A stretch of 64,000 bases of DNA from Rachycentron canadum (GCA_038496675.1 CM076654.1:8494242-8558241); one strand, 5' to 3'; shown: positions 42,320-54,363, numbered from the stretch's first letter. Notes: generated by a model from the letters alone, not told the origin. Numbers and translations are program-made.

Positions 42320-44227
42320 GTGAGTGATGGGCTCTCCCTCTTCACTTCTCATCCCTCTCTTTTCCTCATCTGTTTTTCCTTCCTGCTTCTGCCTGCAGTG
42401 CAGTAGCTGTTACAACAATTATGCAGACTTCTTTCAAATATAACCCACTTATATAAGGAGCATCAGCTTACCTAAAGAGGCATATGTATCAATTAGGACT
42501 GAATACATTTTTAATATACTATAGTAGAAATTAAGATTTGTCTGGCAGCATGTATGTGATATGTGTCCAACATGAGACTCCAGTGTTCTTCTTTTGTCTA
42601 GTATTTTCTCCTCAGGAGAACTTTGAATATACCTGATATCAACAGGGAGCAGCCACCTGTCAGCAACTGACTGTTCATCTTGCATTGAACATTAATTATA
42701 GAAAATCAATTCAAACTTTGTCACTTTTTAATATCACTCTCCCTTTTCCAGTAAAGGTCAAAGGGTGCAGGTTCCTCTCCTCATTGCTTTCTCTCTTCAT
42801 TTAATCTTCTTGTCTCTGATGGGAATCCCTCTAATCCTACCTTTTCTACTCTTTTTTATTTAAATTGTCCTCATAGTCTTTCACCCCTCTCCCTGACCTT
42901 AATCTGACCCTTAACCCATTTTACAATGACTCACTCCTTCATTCAGTTTCATCTATCCTATTGCTTCCTATGCATCCACATTGTCTATATCTTTCCAGAG
43001 CTCCTCTTAAACTCAGTTTCTATTTTACGCCCTTTCTCTCATCTTTCCTGGTATTTATTCAACTCCTCCCCGCCAACCGCCCACTCTCTGTCTCTGTTTT
43101 CTTCTCCTCTTTCTGGTGTAAGCTCAGCTCAGCTGACTGGCCCAGAATGTCAGAAAGGATCATGTGTTGTTCACAGCTGATGCCAACTCCAAACTGACCG
43201 CTTCAGTTTTATCTCGCCAACAGCCAACTTTCATAGGAGTGCGGTAATATTGATTTATAATATATATATTTTCCCGCATTGTAGGCTCATCAACATCATC
43301 ATCATCATCATCCTAAAATAATAAAGAAAAGACAAGATACTTCCTTTCTTTGATTGATGGCATGTTATATTAATATGGCGGCATCTCTCTCAGTATCCAA
43401 TCACAAATCATCTAATCACCTGAGCTGGTGACTCTTCCAGGGCAACCAATCAGAGGCCTCTGTCTGCTTCTAGAATAATCTCATGCTCTAACAAGCTGCA
43501 GGCATATCTGTGACTTAAGCATTTGATATCTTAATGCAATTACTAGTTTTGTCTGAGTGTGTACCTGTAAAGATGTGTAATGTAAATGTAAACTTAGGAC
43601 AGCTGTTGAGTTTTATGACAAATAGTGGCCACAGAGCAACAAATGCGAATATATCTAGTGCAGATCTATTGTCAGTTGCCATTGCACTGCAAATAAAAGA
43701 AGGTTCATTGTAAAGGCTTGGGTTATTATAATTCTCAGTTTTAATACACACATACATTAGGTTGCTGTCTTTCTGTTCTCCTCTGTGCCTGTGGTGAGTC
43801 CAGTTTGTCTACTTGATCTGATTTGCAATGTTCAGGTTCTTCCCCTCAGCCATCTGTGATATTCAAACAGAGAACTGCTGTAAAATTCAGATTTGGTTAA
43901 TCCAATAATTCGGCATTCTGCAGTGTCTTGAAAGTAAACATTGACAGATATCCTGACATTTTCAGCTCTCTGTGAGACCATGACCAACTATTACCACATT
44001 CAGTATGGATATATAACCTGTGTCCAGTGGTAAACTCAATTACAGACAGTTGACATGAGATACATGACATGAGATGTTTCCTTGTACAGACAACAGTGAC
44101 ATACTATCACAAATGACACCTTACAGCAGCAGGGTGAATTAAATTATTGTCCCTTTCAGATAAATAAAAAAATCACACATATTTGGACTTAAAGGAATCT
44201 CACCTTTGCCCTCTGAACTTTCTCCAG

Positions 44228-44394
44228 GTGATTAATCAGGTCACGTAAAACATGGCAAACTCTTTCACCCGTATCATGTCTGGCCGTAACACAGCGGTGG
44301 TGTTGGCCAGTATGGGAGCTGGCACACTGGCATCTGGATACCTCCTCAGTGATAGCACTGTTGCTGCTGACAAGAGGAGGCTCTATCCACCCAG
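44228..44394 (+). CDS. ckmt2: ckmt2 coding exon 1 (mitochondrial presequence); ATG at 44252
   Basis: The exon begins at the acceptor CTCCAG (44222-44227) with 24 nt of 5' UTR. Coding starts MANSFTRIMSGRNTAVV. Residues 1-40 form a basic, hydrophobic targeting peptide with ASGYLL, like the CKMT2 presequence. It ends KRRLYPP in phase 2. Confidence 0.93.
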
Positions 44395-47300
44395 GTATGT
44401 CTGTGAGTGTGGATGTATTTCATCTGAATAGCCAAGCAGCTGCTGATGTTATAGGATCAATTAGTTCTTAAATAAAATTTAAAAAAATAATTGAATGCAT
44501 TTCAGTTAGAGTAAGACTTCCAAACCTGAAGTTCATGCAACAACATGAAAGATTTCAAACAATTCATGGTATACATACAAAAAAAAAAAAATTAACGTGA
44601 AGTAAACAATTAAAAGTAAATGTGCAAACACTGAATTAGTTGTTGCCAACTTTCTATAGTGCTGATTTCCCTGACCTGAGAAAGCACAATAACTGCATGG
44701 CATCAGCCCTGACCCCAACTATTTATGCACGACTGAGGGACAAGGCAACCCCCTGCAACTGGACCCTGGACCAATGCATCCAGACTGGGGTGGACAACCC
44801 GGGACACCCCTTCATCAAGACCGTGGGCATGGTGGCTGGAGATGAGGAGAGCTATGAGGTAGGAGTTAATGTTTACAGTGAGTTATTGCATATTTCATCC
44901 TAATATGGGGAAAAATGTATGTTTTATTTTTTCTAATAAGGTGTTTGCTGAGCTGTTTGATCCTGTTATCAAGGACAGACACAATGGCTACGACCCTCGT
45001 GTAATGAAGCACCCCACTGACCTGGATTCTTCAAAGGTTACACCTGCATTTCTCTTTGCTCCTTTGCTCTTCACATGACCTTTTCCACCCATAAATCCCT
45101 GTATCCACTCCTGCACATGGAGATTTCATACTTTGTCCTCCACAGATCACCTCAGGAATGTTTGATGAGCGTTATGTGTTGTCATCTCGTGTCCGTACTG
45201 GTCGTAGCATCCGTGGACTGAGTCTTCCCCCTGCATGCACGCGCTCTGAGCGTCGTGAAGTGGAGCGTGTGGTGGTGACAGCTCTGTCTGGCCTGAAGGG
45301 AGACCTGTCAGGTCGCTACTACAGCCTGGGAGAGATGACTGACAGGGAGCAGCAGCAGCTTATTGATGTTAGTGCTCAACCACACACACTTGGGTACACA
45401 GACACACACTCAGAGACAGGTTGGTTTCTGTAAGTTTTTTTTTTTTTCCTGTCATTTGCCATCTAATGTCCCCCCTCCTGGTTCCTCTGTCCCTTCACTG
45501 GCCAATCAGGAGCACTTCCTGTTTGATAAACCTGTGTCACCTCTGCTCACGGCAGCTGGGATGGCCAGAGATTGGCCTGATGCTCGTGGGATCTGGTAAG
45601 ACCAGAATAAACCTAGTCTTAGCCTAGAGACCCCGCAAAAGCTGTAGCATTCACACATTCACTAAATGAGCCATGGCTGGGTTGTGCTTCACTGAATTTT
45701 TTGTTTATCATGACATCAGTAGAAACACAAATAAAACAGCAGCTTTGTGACCATCTCCATTCTTTATATTTTGATACTGATATTTTTTACCAATTGTTGA
45801 TCATATTCACCAGTTTTGTTAGATATAAATGTTTATTCAAGAAGTATTTGGAAATACTGTCTGACGCTAGATAACATTATGCGCCACCACCATACAGTTG
45901 GATCAAAATGACTGGAGAAAAATGGATTATATAGTAGAATTAGATTACAGTGTTTTTTTCTACATTATATAATAATAGATTGTGTAGAAAATGCTTTGCC
46001 TCCATTGCAGCAAGGCTTCAAATCACAGTCATTCAATTATATATGGTTATGTTTTTTCATCAGCTTTATTATATGTGGAAATGCTCTTTTTCCTATATAT
46101 TTAAACTAAACTCAAAAAGATCCTCGCCACACTTTTCAGAAAGCTGTTTTTATTCTCCTCTGAAAATTCAAAATCTTTTTTTCTTCTTTAACTGCATCTT
46201 CAGGATAATTTTCTTTTTGTTCCTCTGATCCCAACTCACCCATCTGTGTAACTTCATACCCTTTCTATTTCTCATATAAAGACTTAATTGTATCAGCAAA
46301 TACATTAACATGGATATAATACGAAATGACAGTGTTAAAGTGGAGAATAATTCTGCCTTCCTGATTATCTCAGGCACAATAATGAGAAGAACTTCTTGAT
46401 CTGGATCAACGAGGAGGATCACACAAGGATCATATCCATGGAGAAAGGAGGAAATATGAAGAGAGTGTTTGAAAGGTTCTGCAGAGGTCTTAAACAGGTA
46501 TGTGTGCCTTTCTGCTAAAAGTTTAGCTTTTGTCTAAGGGGTCTTTTGCATGCATGTTCCAAAAGTTAGAAATTTAAATGGTCTTTATTTGTAATTTACA
46601 GGTGGAGCAACTAATTCAGGAGAGAGGTTGGGAGTTCATGTGGAATGAGCGTCTGGGCTACATCCTCACCTGCCCCTCTAACCTTGGAACTGGGCTCAGG
46701 GCTGGTGTGCATATTCGCCTACCCTTCCTCAGCAGGGTATTGCTGGCAACTGCAACTGCACACACTGGGAGACATTGTGGTTCTCGTGTCTCAAAGTGAT
46801 TGAATGTGTGTGATGTCTATGATCCAGGACCCTCGCTTCAAAAAGATCCTGGATAACCTGAGGTTACAGAAAAGAGGCACAGGAGGCGTGGACACAGCTG
46901 CTACTGGAGACACCGTTGACATCTCCAACCTCGACCGTCTGGGCAAGTCAGAGGTAAACAATTGAAGAGGACAGCAGCAGGCACAGTAAAAGTAGAAGTG
47001 AGCAGCAGGTAAAGACAAACAGAGTCAGGCAGAGGAGAGCAGACACTCTGACAGGTGTGGGCTCTGAATAACCACACCCCCTGCTGCTCTTTAATCTGTA
47101 ATCCAGGCAGGGATGTGCCAGTTGAGGTTAAAAGACTTCTGCTCCTTGAGACAAAGCTTTCATGCAGCACTTCCACACAGACTGTGAACCAACAGGCACT
47201 ATCAATCAAATGCTATAAAAGGTCATAGATGGTTCAGGTCAGGGCTATAACTGGGGTTTCTTTCAGTCGCACGAGAAGAGGCAGGAGCCTGAAAGTCTAA

Positions 47301-48395
47301 ACTCAGGGAGCAAAAGTCTAGTGGTATTAGTTGAACTTCCCACTGCTTTCTAGACTGAGCCTTTTTATGCATTTATAGGGCTGTTAAAGCCAATCAGATG
47401 CCAGTTGGCGTGGGAATGATGGCATGGGCACCATGTGTCCTTGTAAACAAGCAGCAGAATCACAGAGGATAAACTTCAAGATGCTCATAATAATAATAAA
47501 TAATAATAAATAATAAACAGAGCAGGCCACTGGTTCTCAGATGTTGTATGGTTGAAATTATACAGCAGAAGTACATCCAATCTTATTTTACTAGTATTCC
47601 ACTCAAAAAATGTATGCAGTGTAAAAGAATTTAACCTACATAACAAAACAAGTAGGTAAAATTACTATCCTCTTCTTCTGTATATGTGAATGGCTCAACA
47701 ACTGCCCACCTCTGATGTAGAGACTAAAACCTGACAAAATTAGCAAAATATGCAATTACACATGCAATAAATTGAAAATAAGAAGTTTGCACAGTGATGC
47801 AGTGGAAAACACTGTCACATCATGGCAAGAAGGTTCTGGGTTCAAACCTGTCAGCCAGCTGGGACCATTTCACCATCAGTGGAGTTTGAGAGTTTTCCCT
47901 TTGCCCTTGTTGCTTACCTCTGGGTACTCTCGCCTCCTCCCACAGTCCACATCAGGTTAATTGGTAAATCTAAATTGCCCATAGGAAAGAATGGTTGTTT
48001 GTCTCTATATGTTGGCCCTGTGATAGACTGGTGACCTGTCCATGGTGTACCTCATATGCTCCCAGTGTCTGCTGGGATTGGCTCCAGCCCCCCTGTGGCC
48101 CAATAACAATAATGAATGAGTGAATTTATTTTTATTTAAATAAAGTTATGCTCAGTTTATTCAAGTAAAACCATCTTATTTCACTTATTTGCACTCACTT
48201 CAACCTGAGAGAGAAACTAATCGCTGACTGCACATATTGGCTGTGTGATTTTTGACACTAGTTACCGTGTGTTTACAGGTCGAGCTGGTACAATTAGTGA
48301 TCGATGGCGTAAACTATCTTATTGAATGTGAGAAGAGGTTGGAGCGGGGGCAGGACATCAAGATCCCCTCCCCCATCCCTCAGTTCAGGAAGTGA
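44252..48395 (+). CDS. ckmt2: ckmt2: mitochondrial creatine kinase (whole gene, 9 coding exons)
   Basis: The spliced product is 415 aa (human CKMT2 419). It transfers phosphate between ATP and creatine in the mitochondrial intermembrane space, as an octamer bound to the inner membrane, exporting high-energy phosphate in muscle. Coding exons: 44252-44394, 44660-44858, 44941-45036, 45146-45367, 45510-45595, 46374-46497, 46602-46736, 46828-46953, 48279-48395. Visible landmarks: a presequence (1 to about 40), CIQTGVDNPGHPFIKTVG, VLSSRVRTGRSIRG, and the active-site cysteine in ILTCPSNLGTGLRAG (Cys314). The C-terminus IPSPIPQFRK resembles CKMT2 (PLPQFGKK), whereas much of the body resembles CKMT1. 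The position beside rasgrf2 favours ckmt2. A ckmt1-like paralogue is the main alternative. Confidence 0.9.
44660..44858 (+). CDS. ckmt2: ckmt2 coding exon 2
   Basis: It encodes residues 48-114 (ADFPDLRKHNNCMASALTPT, then WTLDQCIQTGVDNPGHPFIK), the N-terminal guanido-kinase domain. Phase 0 end at GAG|GTAGGA. Confidence 0.96.
44941..45036 (+). CDS. ckmt2: ckmt2 coding exon 3
   Basis: It encodes residues 115-146 (VFAELFDPVIKDRHNGYDPR, then VMKHPTDLDSSK). 96 nt, phase 0 on both sides. Confidence 0.96.
45146..45367 (+). CDS. ckmt2: ckmt2 coding exon 4
   Basis: It encodes residues 147-220 with the nucleotide-binding arginines of VLSSRVRTGRSIRG, then LSLPPACTRSERREVE. Phase 0 donor GAT|GTTAGT. Confidence 0.96.
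45510..45595 (+). CDS. ckmt2: ckmt2 coding exon 5
   Basis: It encodes residues 221-249 (EHFLFDKPVSPLLTAAGMAR, then DWPDARGIW). The Trp codon is split by the intron (TG|GTAAGA). Confidence 0.96.
45596..46373 (+). other. ckmt2 intron 5 (coding-exon numbering)
   Basis: 778 bp, AT-rich. Nothing else recognised. Confidence 0.8.
46374..46497 (+). CDS. ckmt2: ckmt2 coding exon 6
   Basis: It encodes residues 249-290 (HNNEKNFLIWINEEDHTRII, then SMEKGGNMKRVFERF). Confidence 0.96.
46602..46736 (+). CDS. ckmt2: ckmt2 coding exon 7 (active-site cysteine)
   Basis: It encodes residues 291-335, including ERLGYILTCPSNLGTGLRAG with the reactive Cys314. It ends LPFLSR. Confidence 0.97.
46828..46953 (+). CDS. 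ckmt2: ckmt2 coding exon 8
   Basis: It encodes residues 336-377 (DPRFKKILDNLRLQKRGTGG, then VDTAATGDTVDISNL). The GTGGVDTAA flexible loop that closes over substrate is present. Confidence 0.96.
46954..48278 (+). other. ckmt2 intron 8, repeat-bearing
   Basis: 1.3 kb. It holds an AAT-rich stretch at 47487-47518 and an interspersed repeat at 47797-48125. Confidence 0.8.
47797..48125 (+). repeat. widespread fish interspersed repeat
   Basis: The order of words (AAGAAGGTTCTGGGTTCAAA, GGGTACTCTCGCCTCCTCC, CACAGTCCACATCAGGTTAA, TTGTCTCTATATGTTGGCCC, GATTGGCTCCAGCCCCCC) matches a dispersed repeat common in teleost genomes. The class is uncertain; a GGTTCAAAC block resembles a tRNA B-box. Confidence 0.65.
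48279..48395 (+). CDS. ckmt2: ckmt2 coding exon 9 (C-terminus, stop)
   Basis: It encodes residues 378-415 (VELVQLVIDGVNYLIECEKR, then LERGQDIKIPSPIPQFRK). The basic tail is the cardiolipin-binding end of mitochondrial creatine kinases. Confidence 0.96.
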   Translation, partial: VELVQLVIDGVNYLIECEKRLERGQDIKIPSPIPQFRK

Positions 48396-48507
48396 ACGTC
48401 ACCTCTGCTGGGAATAGATCAGGCGCTCCAACCACTGGTTGTTATACTGTTGGTCTTATAAGATATTCATGGCATGTATAGCCCTGTACTGTACTGTACT
48501 GTAACAC

Positions 48508-48513
48508 AATAAA
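48508..48513 (+). terminator. ckmt2: ckmt2 poly(A) signal
   Basis: AATAAA 113 bp after the stop, following a tandem GTACT run. It gives a typical short 3' UTR. Confidence 0.8.
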
Positions 48514-48629
48514 CTCTTGATGAACTGAGTTGTATTATTGGCAGATGTTTTTCAGTTTTGAATGTTCTCTGTGATGAGAATCAGAAAATTAACTGAAACC
48601 TGAAACATAAGAAAGAACTAATTTTGTCA

Positions 48630-49010
48630 AAGGTGGTGAAAGTAGGTACTCGGGTACTAGTGTTTGTAAGTTATGCTTCTTTACACTTCTACTCTGCTCA
48701 GTTTCAGAGGAAAATATTGCACTTACTCCACATTTACTCCACTGTCTGAGAGCCATAAATGATAGCTACCTTTCAGATTAAGATTTTACATTTAAAACCT
48801 TTGATAATAATCTGACATGATTAAACTTCAAAACCTAATTTAAAAGTGTTTAAAATGTGCTTTTAACCAACTGTATCAGCATATTTTATGCAGAAGCAGT
48901 ACTTTTACTTCCTCTACATTCAATTAATTCAGCTAATATTTCTTATGTAAGGTTTTGCACTTTTTTCTATTTTGGTATTAAACTTCTACTAAGTAGAAGC
49001 TCTGAATAAA
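48630..49010 (+). repeat. dispersed fish repeat, copy 2
   Basis: It carries TTACACTTCTACTCTGCTCA, GGAAAATATTGCACTTACTC and TACTTTTACTTCCTCTAC, words of a very common teleost repeat. It is related to the copy at 12500-12930. Confidence 0.5.
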
Positions 49011-50361
49011 GCATTTTCCTTTAACTCATAAACCCATTTGAAAAATGTTACATTAGACTCTTAGCTGCAATAAAACTATAAAACTGGCAAACAAATGCAA
49101 AACAAGATCATAACGCAGAGCTGTACCTAGGTCAGAAGGAAATGAAGCACAACTCAAGTGCACACACACACACGGACACACACATGCTTGACTTCCCACT
49201 TCTCTGCTTGTTCCAGACAGGGATGTTATCAGGTCATGGCTGACTGCCAGACCTAATAAGATGGAGCTATACTGGACAATAATGTCATGACCTTTGAAAT
49301 GCTCTAATAAAGTACTAGAAAAGAAAACTATAACCACTCTGATTGCAGCGAGTAGATTCATATTCTTTTGATGCACAGATTTTATTGAATATGAAAAATA
49401 TGTCATGAATTAAAAAACTAATAGAAAAGTACCTAAATGATGGATTGCCCCTCAGGAGCAGCTGGTGGTTAACCTGGCATTCAGACCTGACCTGCCCCCA
49501 GGCACATAATCCAGGGGTAAAAGGTCAAGCTGACACCAGACAGGCCAAAGAGAGGTAGCTGGTTAACACCACAACAAGCCTGTTTCATCTTATTTGCATA
49601 ATTAGACAAGAAGAAGTGGGGATTATACTTTATAAATAAAGGCATCCTGCCATGAGAAATTAGTGTTATAATTATTTGGGTGAATGGTCCCTTTAAATCC
49701 TGCTGCTCAGAGAGTCACTCTTCCTTTTCTGGCAGCAGATTAATGACGTAGATCTATTAATGCTATTAGAGATCTAAACTAAAGAGCTCGGAAACTGTGT
49801 GTGTATATGAGTGTGTGCTGCTAAGGAATTAATAATGCAATTATCACATTTGAATGAGGCTAGGATTTATTTGATGGACATTAAAATTGAATTTTCTGAG
49901 CAGGGATAGTGAAAAAGCAGATCATACTACGTTCAACCACTTGAATTGTAACATAATCATATGTGCACTACTTCTAAGAGGCCTACAAGAGGATATTTTT
50001 TACAGTTATGATTTCAATATTCTGCCATGGTCATTGTGGATCATTTTTGCTGTGTAAACATTGATTAGTTACACATTGACAGTCTCAGCTTCACTACCTA
50101 TGGTTGTTGTGGTTTGGGTAAACACAAGACAAATGACAAATGTTTCAATGCAAGTTCTCAAGTTAAGCAACCTCTTATTGACACTGAAACTCCTTTGGAT
50201 AATAAACAGATGATAAATTTGTAAGAACCGTCGAAAGCTACATATCAACATAAGCATTAACTTCACAGGATGACTGGTGCTGGTGGACACGCCCCAAACA
50301 AGATGCCTGAACATCATTTGTTGTTGTGGTGGTGTTTTTTTTTTTTTTTTTTTTGTGAGGC
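49011..50361. other. intergenic region between ckmt2 and the Ly6 gene
   Basis: No coding exon. 49440-49900 is less simple in composition than its surroundings and has TAAT-type and ATTTGCAT-type words, so it may be regulatory. A T-run/A-run pair lies at 50335-50380. Confidence 0.6.
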
Positions 50362-50368
50362 TATAAAA
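50362..50368 (+). promoter_or_regulatory. candidate TATA box of the Ly6-like gene
   Basis: TATAAAA lies 97 bp upstream of the ATG at 50465, which would put the start site near 50392 and give a leader of about 70 nt. It abuts an A-run, so chance is possible. Confidence 0.45.
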
Positions 50369-50464
50369 AAAAAAAAAGAAGGAAGTGGATAACATTCATT
50401 TGATATCAGGACCTTAACCAGTATTCAATTCTCTGCACTTTCTCATTTGGTTTAAAGGCTCAAA

Positions 50465-51048
50465 ATGAGGCTGTGCGTAGCTTTGTTTTTTTCCTTTATG
50501 ATGCTGTGCACAGGTAAGAGCAGGAACAATGAGCAATCGTCACAAAAGTTGAGTTTGAGTTCTTTTATTCTGCCTTTGTGAACATTTGGTATTCTTCTTC
50601 ACCATCAGTGTCTGGGTTAAAGTGTTACACCTGTTGGGGTGATAACCCCGGCACCTGTGATCAGGTGTGGATGTGTCCTAAACATTATGATCGCTGTGCC
50701 TCCACAATAGGTAAGTTTAATACATCACCACATATGACTTTAATATTGTGCATTCTTTATGGTGGGATTTTAATTTCTCCTGAAAGGATCTTATACAGGA
50801 ACTATAACTCTGTCACTATATCACATCATTATTTAAAGTTAAAATTTAAACATTTCCTGTTTTTCTCTGTTACAGTTGCTCAAAACATGGTCAGCAAACA
50901 CTGTATGAGGAGTGATCTGTGCAATAATGTTTATTCCGTGGGTGTCAGATGCTGTGCTGAAGACCTGTGTAATGGCGCAAAACATACTAGAGTCTTTATC
51001 TCTCTTCTTCTGGTGCCCTTAGCCATTATCACGCTCTTCTTCTTTTGA
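50465..51048 (+). CDS. Ly6/uPAR (CD59-like) GPI-anchored three-finger protein, 3 exons
   Basis: Exons 50465-50513, 50609-50710 and 50876-51048 join in frame to 107 aa. Residues 1 to about 19 are a signal peptide (MRLCVALFFSFMMLC). The mature part starts LKCYTCWGD and has ten cysteines in the LU-domain order: CxxC, then C, C, C, C, C, a CC pair and a final C, ending in CCAEDLCNG (the CCxxxxCN signature). The last 20 residues are hydrophobic (VFISLLLVPLAIITLFFF), fitting a GPI-attachment signal. The first exon carries the signal peptide and two exons carry the LU domain, the usual Ly6 layout. It would sit on the outer cell surface; a ligand or complement role cannot be read from sequence. I cannot assign a one-to-one orthologue. 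The ATG is the first after the putative TATA box. Confidence 0.88.
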
Positions 51049-52702
51049 AGCCAAATGTCCTTGATTTTACATTATCACTATGTAAAAATCTAAATTAGTG
51101 TTTTCAGGAGACCAGCTTTCAAACCCTGATCTGACAAAACAGCTTTTGAGGCAGTGGTGATCTTATTAATGAAATATATGAAGAACCGTTCAAGGGAGCC
51201 ATTGAACTGTTGGTGAACTATATAAGAATTTACTTTTTTGCACAATGTATCTGTAATTATTCCAATGGTTACCTCTATAGGACTTCCTCATATTTTTATT
51301 CATCCATACATTTTACAGATTATGTATATTTTGAAATATTTGTATATATACGTATGTGTTATGTAACAATATAAACTGATATTACAAGTAAATATGAATT
51401 TCTTTTAAAATACAATTTGCCAACTTGTTTTTTCTCATATTTAAACAAAAATGCTACTTCACATTTTTTCTGCATATACCACAACAGTTATGAGTCTATT
51501 TGCTGGATTTGATATAATCAAAAATCATACAAAATGGACCAACTATAACTATACAGAAAACCAGCAGCTAACTTATAAATCATATGAACCATACTTTAGG
51601 GGAAAGGACGACTTGTCAGGAGAATATTTCACTTGGCACCATGCATCATCCTGTATGTAGTTAGAGGAACCAGGAAATCTTTCTTTCCTTCCTTTTCTTT
51701 CCTTTCTAAAGCGTCTTTTAAAATTCCTCAATTCTTCATTTAAGAGGAAGATTTTGACCTTTTGAGGCCGACAAGAGCAACAGAATCTAAAATATTTGTA
51801 TTGTATAGTATTTATTTTAAGAGCCTCTCTAGAGTGAGGCCTTGTTGTTCACGGGCACTGAAAATTGCATTTGAGACATTAAAAGCTTGACACAAACACA
51901 GACTAGAGTAAATTTTGTGTGTGGGATTGACACAGTGAAGGAGGATTGGGGTCAGGAGAGAGGAACAGTACCTGGAGGATCACTGCCTTGAGATCAGAGA
52001 TGGTAACCTGAACCAAATACACATCTTCCACAGTAGAGGGCAGTACAGGAGAAAAGTCTGCACACACTTGTGTATATCAGTTCTCACATTTAATGTGTAA
52101 TATCAGTTTAGAGGATCTAAATATGACCCAAATGCATTTACCTTCCCATTTGAAAATTATTTTAACTACTCTTTTTGGCAATTAGTATTTTTAAATATCT
52201 TATTAAAGAATTAGTTTAGTCTTTTTGATAATCATCCATTATTTCTGTTATAAAGTAAGCAGTGCTTTCATGTTTCAGATATTTGGCAATACATTATTTT
52301 AGGAAGTTTTAAAAGTAAAAACAGATAATATACAATCATAATATATTAAAGAACAAATTAACAACTATGGCTGTAAAATAAAAGAAATAATACATTAAAA
52401 GCCGCAAAAACTAAACAAGGGCGGTTTAACCTTTATGCTGTCTCTGCAGTTTCAGTAAACATCTCCTCTCTGCCTGTATTCATCAAGGCTCACAGCACTT
52501 CAGAATAAATGCTTGTAGTTGTATGTCTTTCTGTCACGAATAACAGGTAGTGAAACATTATCACATATCATGCATAAAAGACAGATTTTAACACCATTTA
52601 AACTCATACAAACCACTTGTTATCTAATTAAGAATTTAATTACAACAAATATAATCTGTGTCTGCAATTATAACTATGCATCAAATTATAGAACAAAAAG
52701 AT

Positions 52703-52740
<38 letters not shown>

Positions 52741-53981
52741 CTGTTGCAAAGGATCAGCATGGCAGATGCAGCACAGTGATAACATATAGTAGATAACATA
52801 TAGATATCCTATTGTAAACCATATATGTGTAGTATAAGAACAATGTGCTGTATATAATTTATTGTGTTGTTTGTACTGGGATCAGCAGCTGATTTGTGCT
52901 CTTCTATCTAGCCATGTACCACACATACACTTACATATTAGCATCGTCAATGCTAATATTACATTTTAGCTTTGATGCTATAAACACAATATTTTCATTA
53001 CAGCCTTATATTAAGTGTTACAGGAATTCCTACAACTGTGTCATGGACATTATCGTGACATGTAGCATAGTGCAGAGCAATAGCTGAATGCAGTTCCTCC
53101 AACACGACTGCTAGCTACTTAAGAACAGTTCAAAAGTAGGCTACTTGTAATTCTCTTCACTTCTCACACCTAAAATATTGTACTTTTTAATCCATTATAT
53201 GACAGATTTATTTACTAGTTACTTGCCAGTTCTGAACTAAAATACTACACTGTGAATGTTGTGCAGTCTTATAGTGCAATGATATATTGGGACTTATCAA
53301 TATTTGATGACTGCAAAGTGTTTGACGGAATAACCGCTTGGTATTGTGTTGTTAATAAAGTTGAAATTTAAAAAAATGTTTGATGCTGGTTCGGCTGTGC
53401 AGAGAACGTAGCTGAGTGCAGTGACTGTATAACTGTGACATCACAAAATTATTTAAATCCTAATGGCTCATTTTAAGTTATAGTTTATGAATGCAGGCAA
53501 TGTGCATTTCTCTGTGGATTGCCCGCTTTGATGTCAGTTTGTTTTGATGACAGTATTTATATAACACCTATAACTGCTTTTTGATCAAAAAAGACATAGG
53601 AATATCATTTACAATATGGGACCTTTAACAATTAACTTTTACTTTTGAATATTAACATTTTACTCTTAATGCATCAGAACAATGACTTAAAAAACCCCTC
53701 AGATGAAAATCAAATTTTTAACTATGTTAACATGTCCATAGAATGTTTTTTATATAATACAATACATATCATGAATGAAATAAGCAGTCAATGCCATGAT
53801 AGTGCATTTCCACCTTGGAACTGCACTGAACCAATGATAGTCTCATAAAGACAAACAAAACAGAGCCAGGGATTCATTCATAACATAACTAAGGAACTGT
53901 CAACTTTGGGGGACAATGGGAAGGCAAAATAAACCTGAAACCATGTCAATACAGCGAGCTAGAGCTTACATTATAAATCCA
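51049..53981. other. gene-free AT-rich region
   Basis: It holds the Ly6 gene 3' UTR and unresolved AT-rich DNA, with an AT microsatellite at 52707-52735. No coding exon recognised. Confidence 0.75.
52707..52735. repeat. (AT)n microsatellite
   Basis: About 14 AT units in intergenic DNA. Confidence 0.9.
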
Positions 53982-54363
53982 CTGTGTCAGCCATTTTCGG
54001 TTGCAAGTTAACAAGCAGCATAAACAAATAAAAAATTTAAAATACACCAACTTTTCTGATATGTCTGCTAGTTGCTGATTTTGGTGCACAACTCCTGTTT
54101 GTCTGGGTTTGACTGACGCTCAAAATTGTAGCTGAGTGAGTTTCTTTGATATCTGATGTTTCCTCTGCTAAGTATCTGGCCATTAACGCTGTGTCAGCCA
54201 CTCCTAGTTAAAAGCTAACAAACAGTCCCAATTAACTACACTTACCACTCTGATACGCCTTCTAGTTTTGGTGTAAAACAAGCTCCTCAAAGATTCTGGA
54301 TCTGACTGAGGCTCAAACATGTAGTTGAGTGAGTCTCACTGATGTTTCCTCTGCTGAGTATCT
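53982..54363. repeat. diverged tandem duplication, two units of about 200 bp
   Basis: Unit 1 (53982-54178) and unit 2 (54189-54363) share the same order of words: CTGTGTCAGCCA at the start, then TCTGATA, a TTTTGGTG block, CTGACTGAGGCTCAAA versus TTGACTGACGCTCAAA, and GATGTTTCCTCTGCT with AGTATCT at the end. They differ by substitutions and small deletions, so the duplication is old or is part of a repeat family. Confidence 0.75.
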
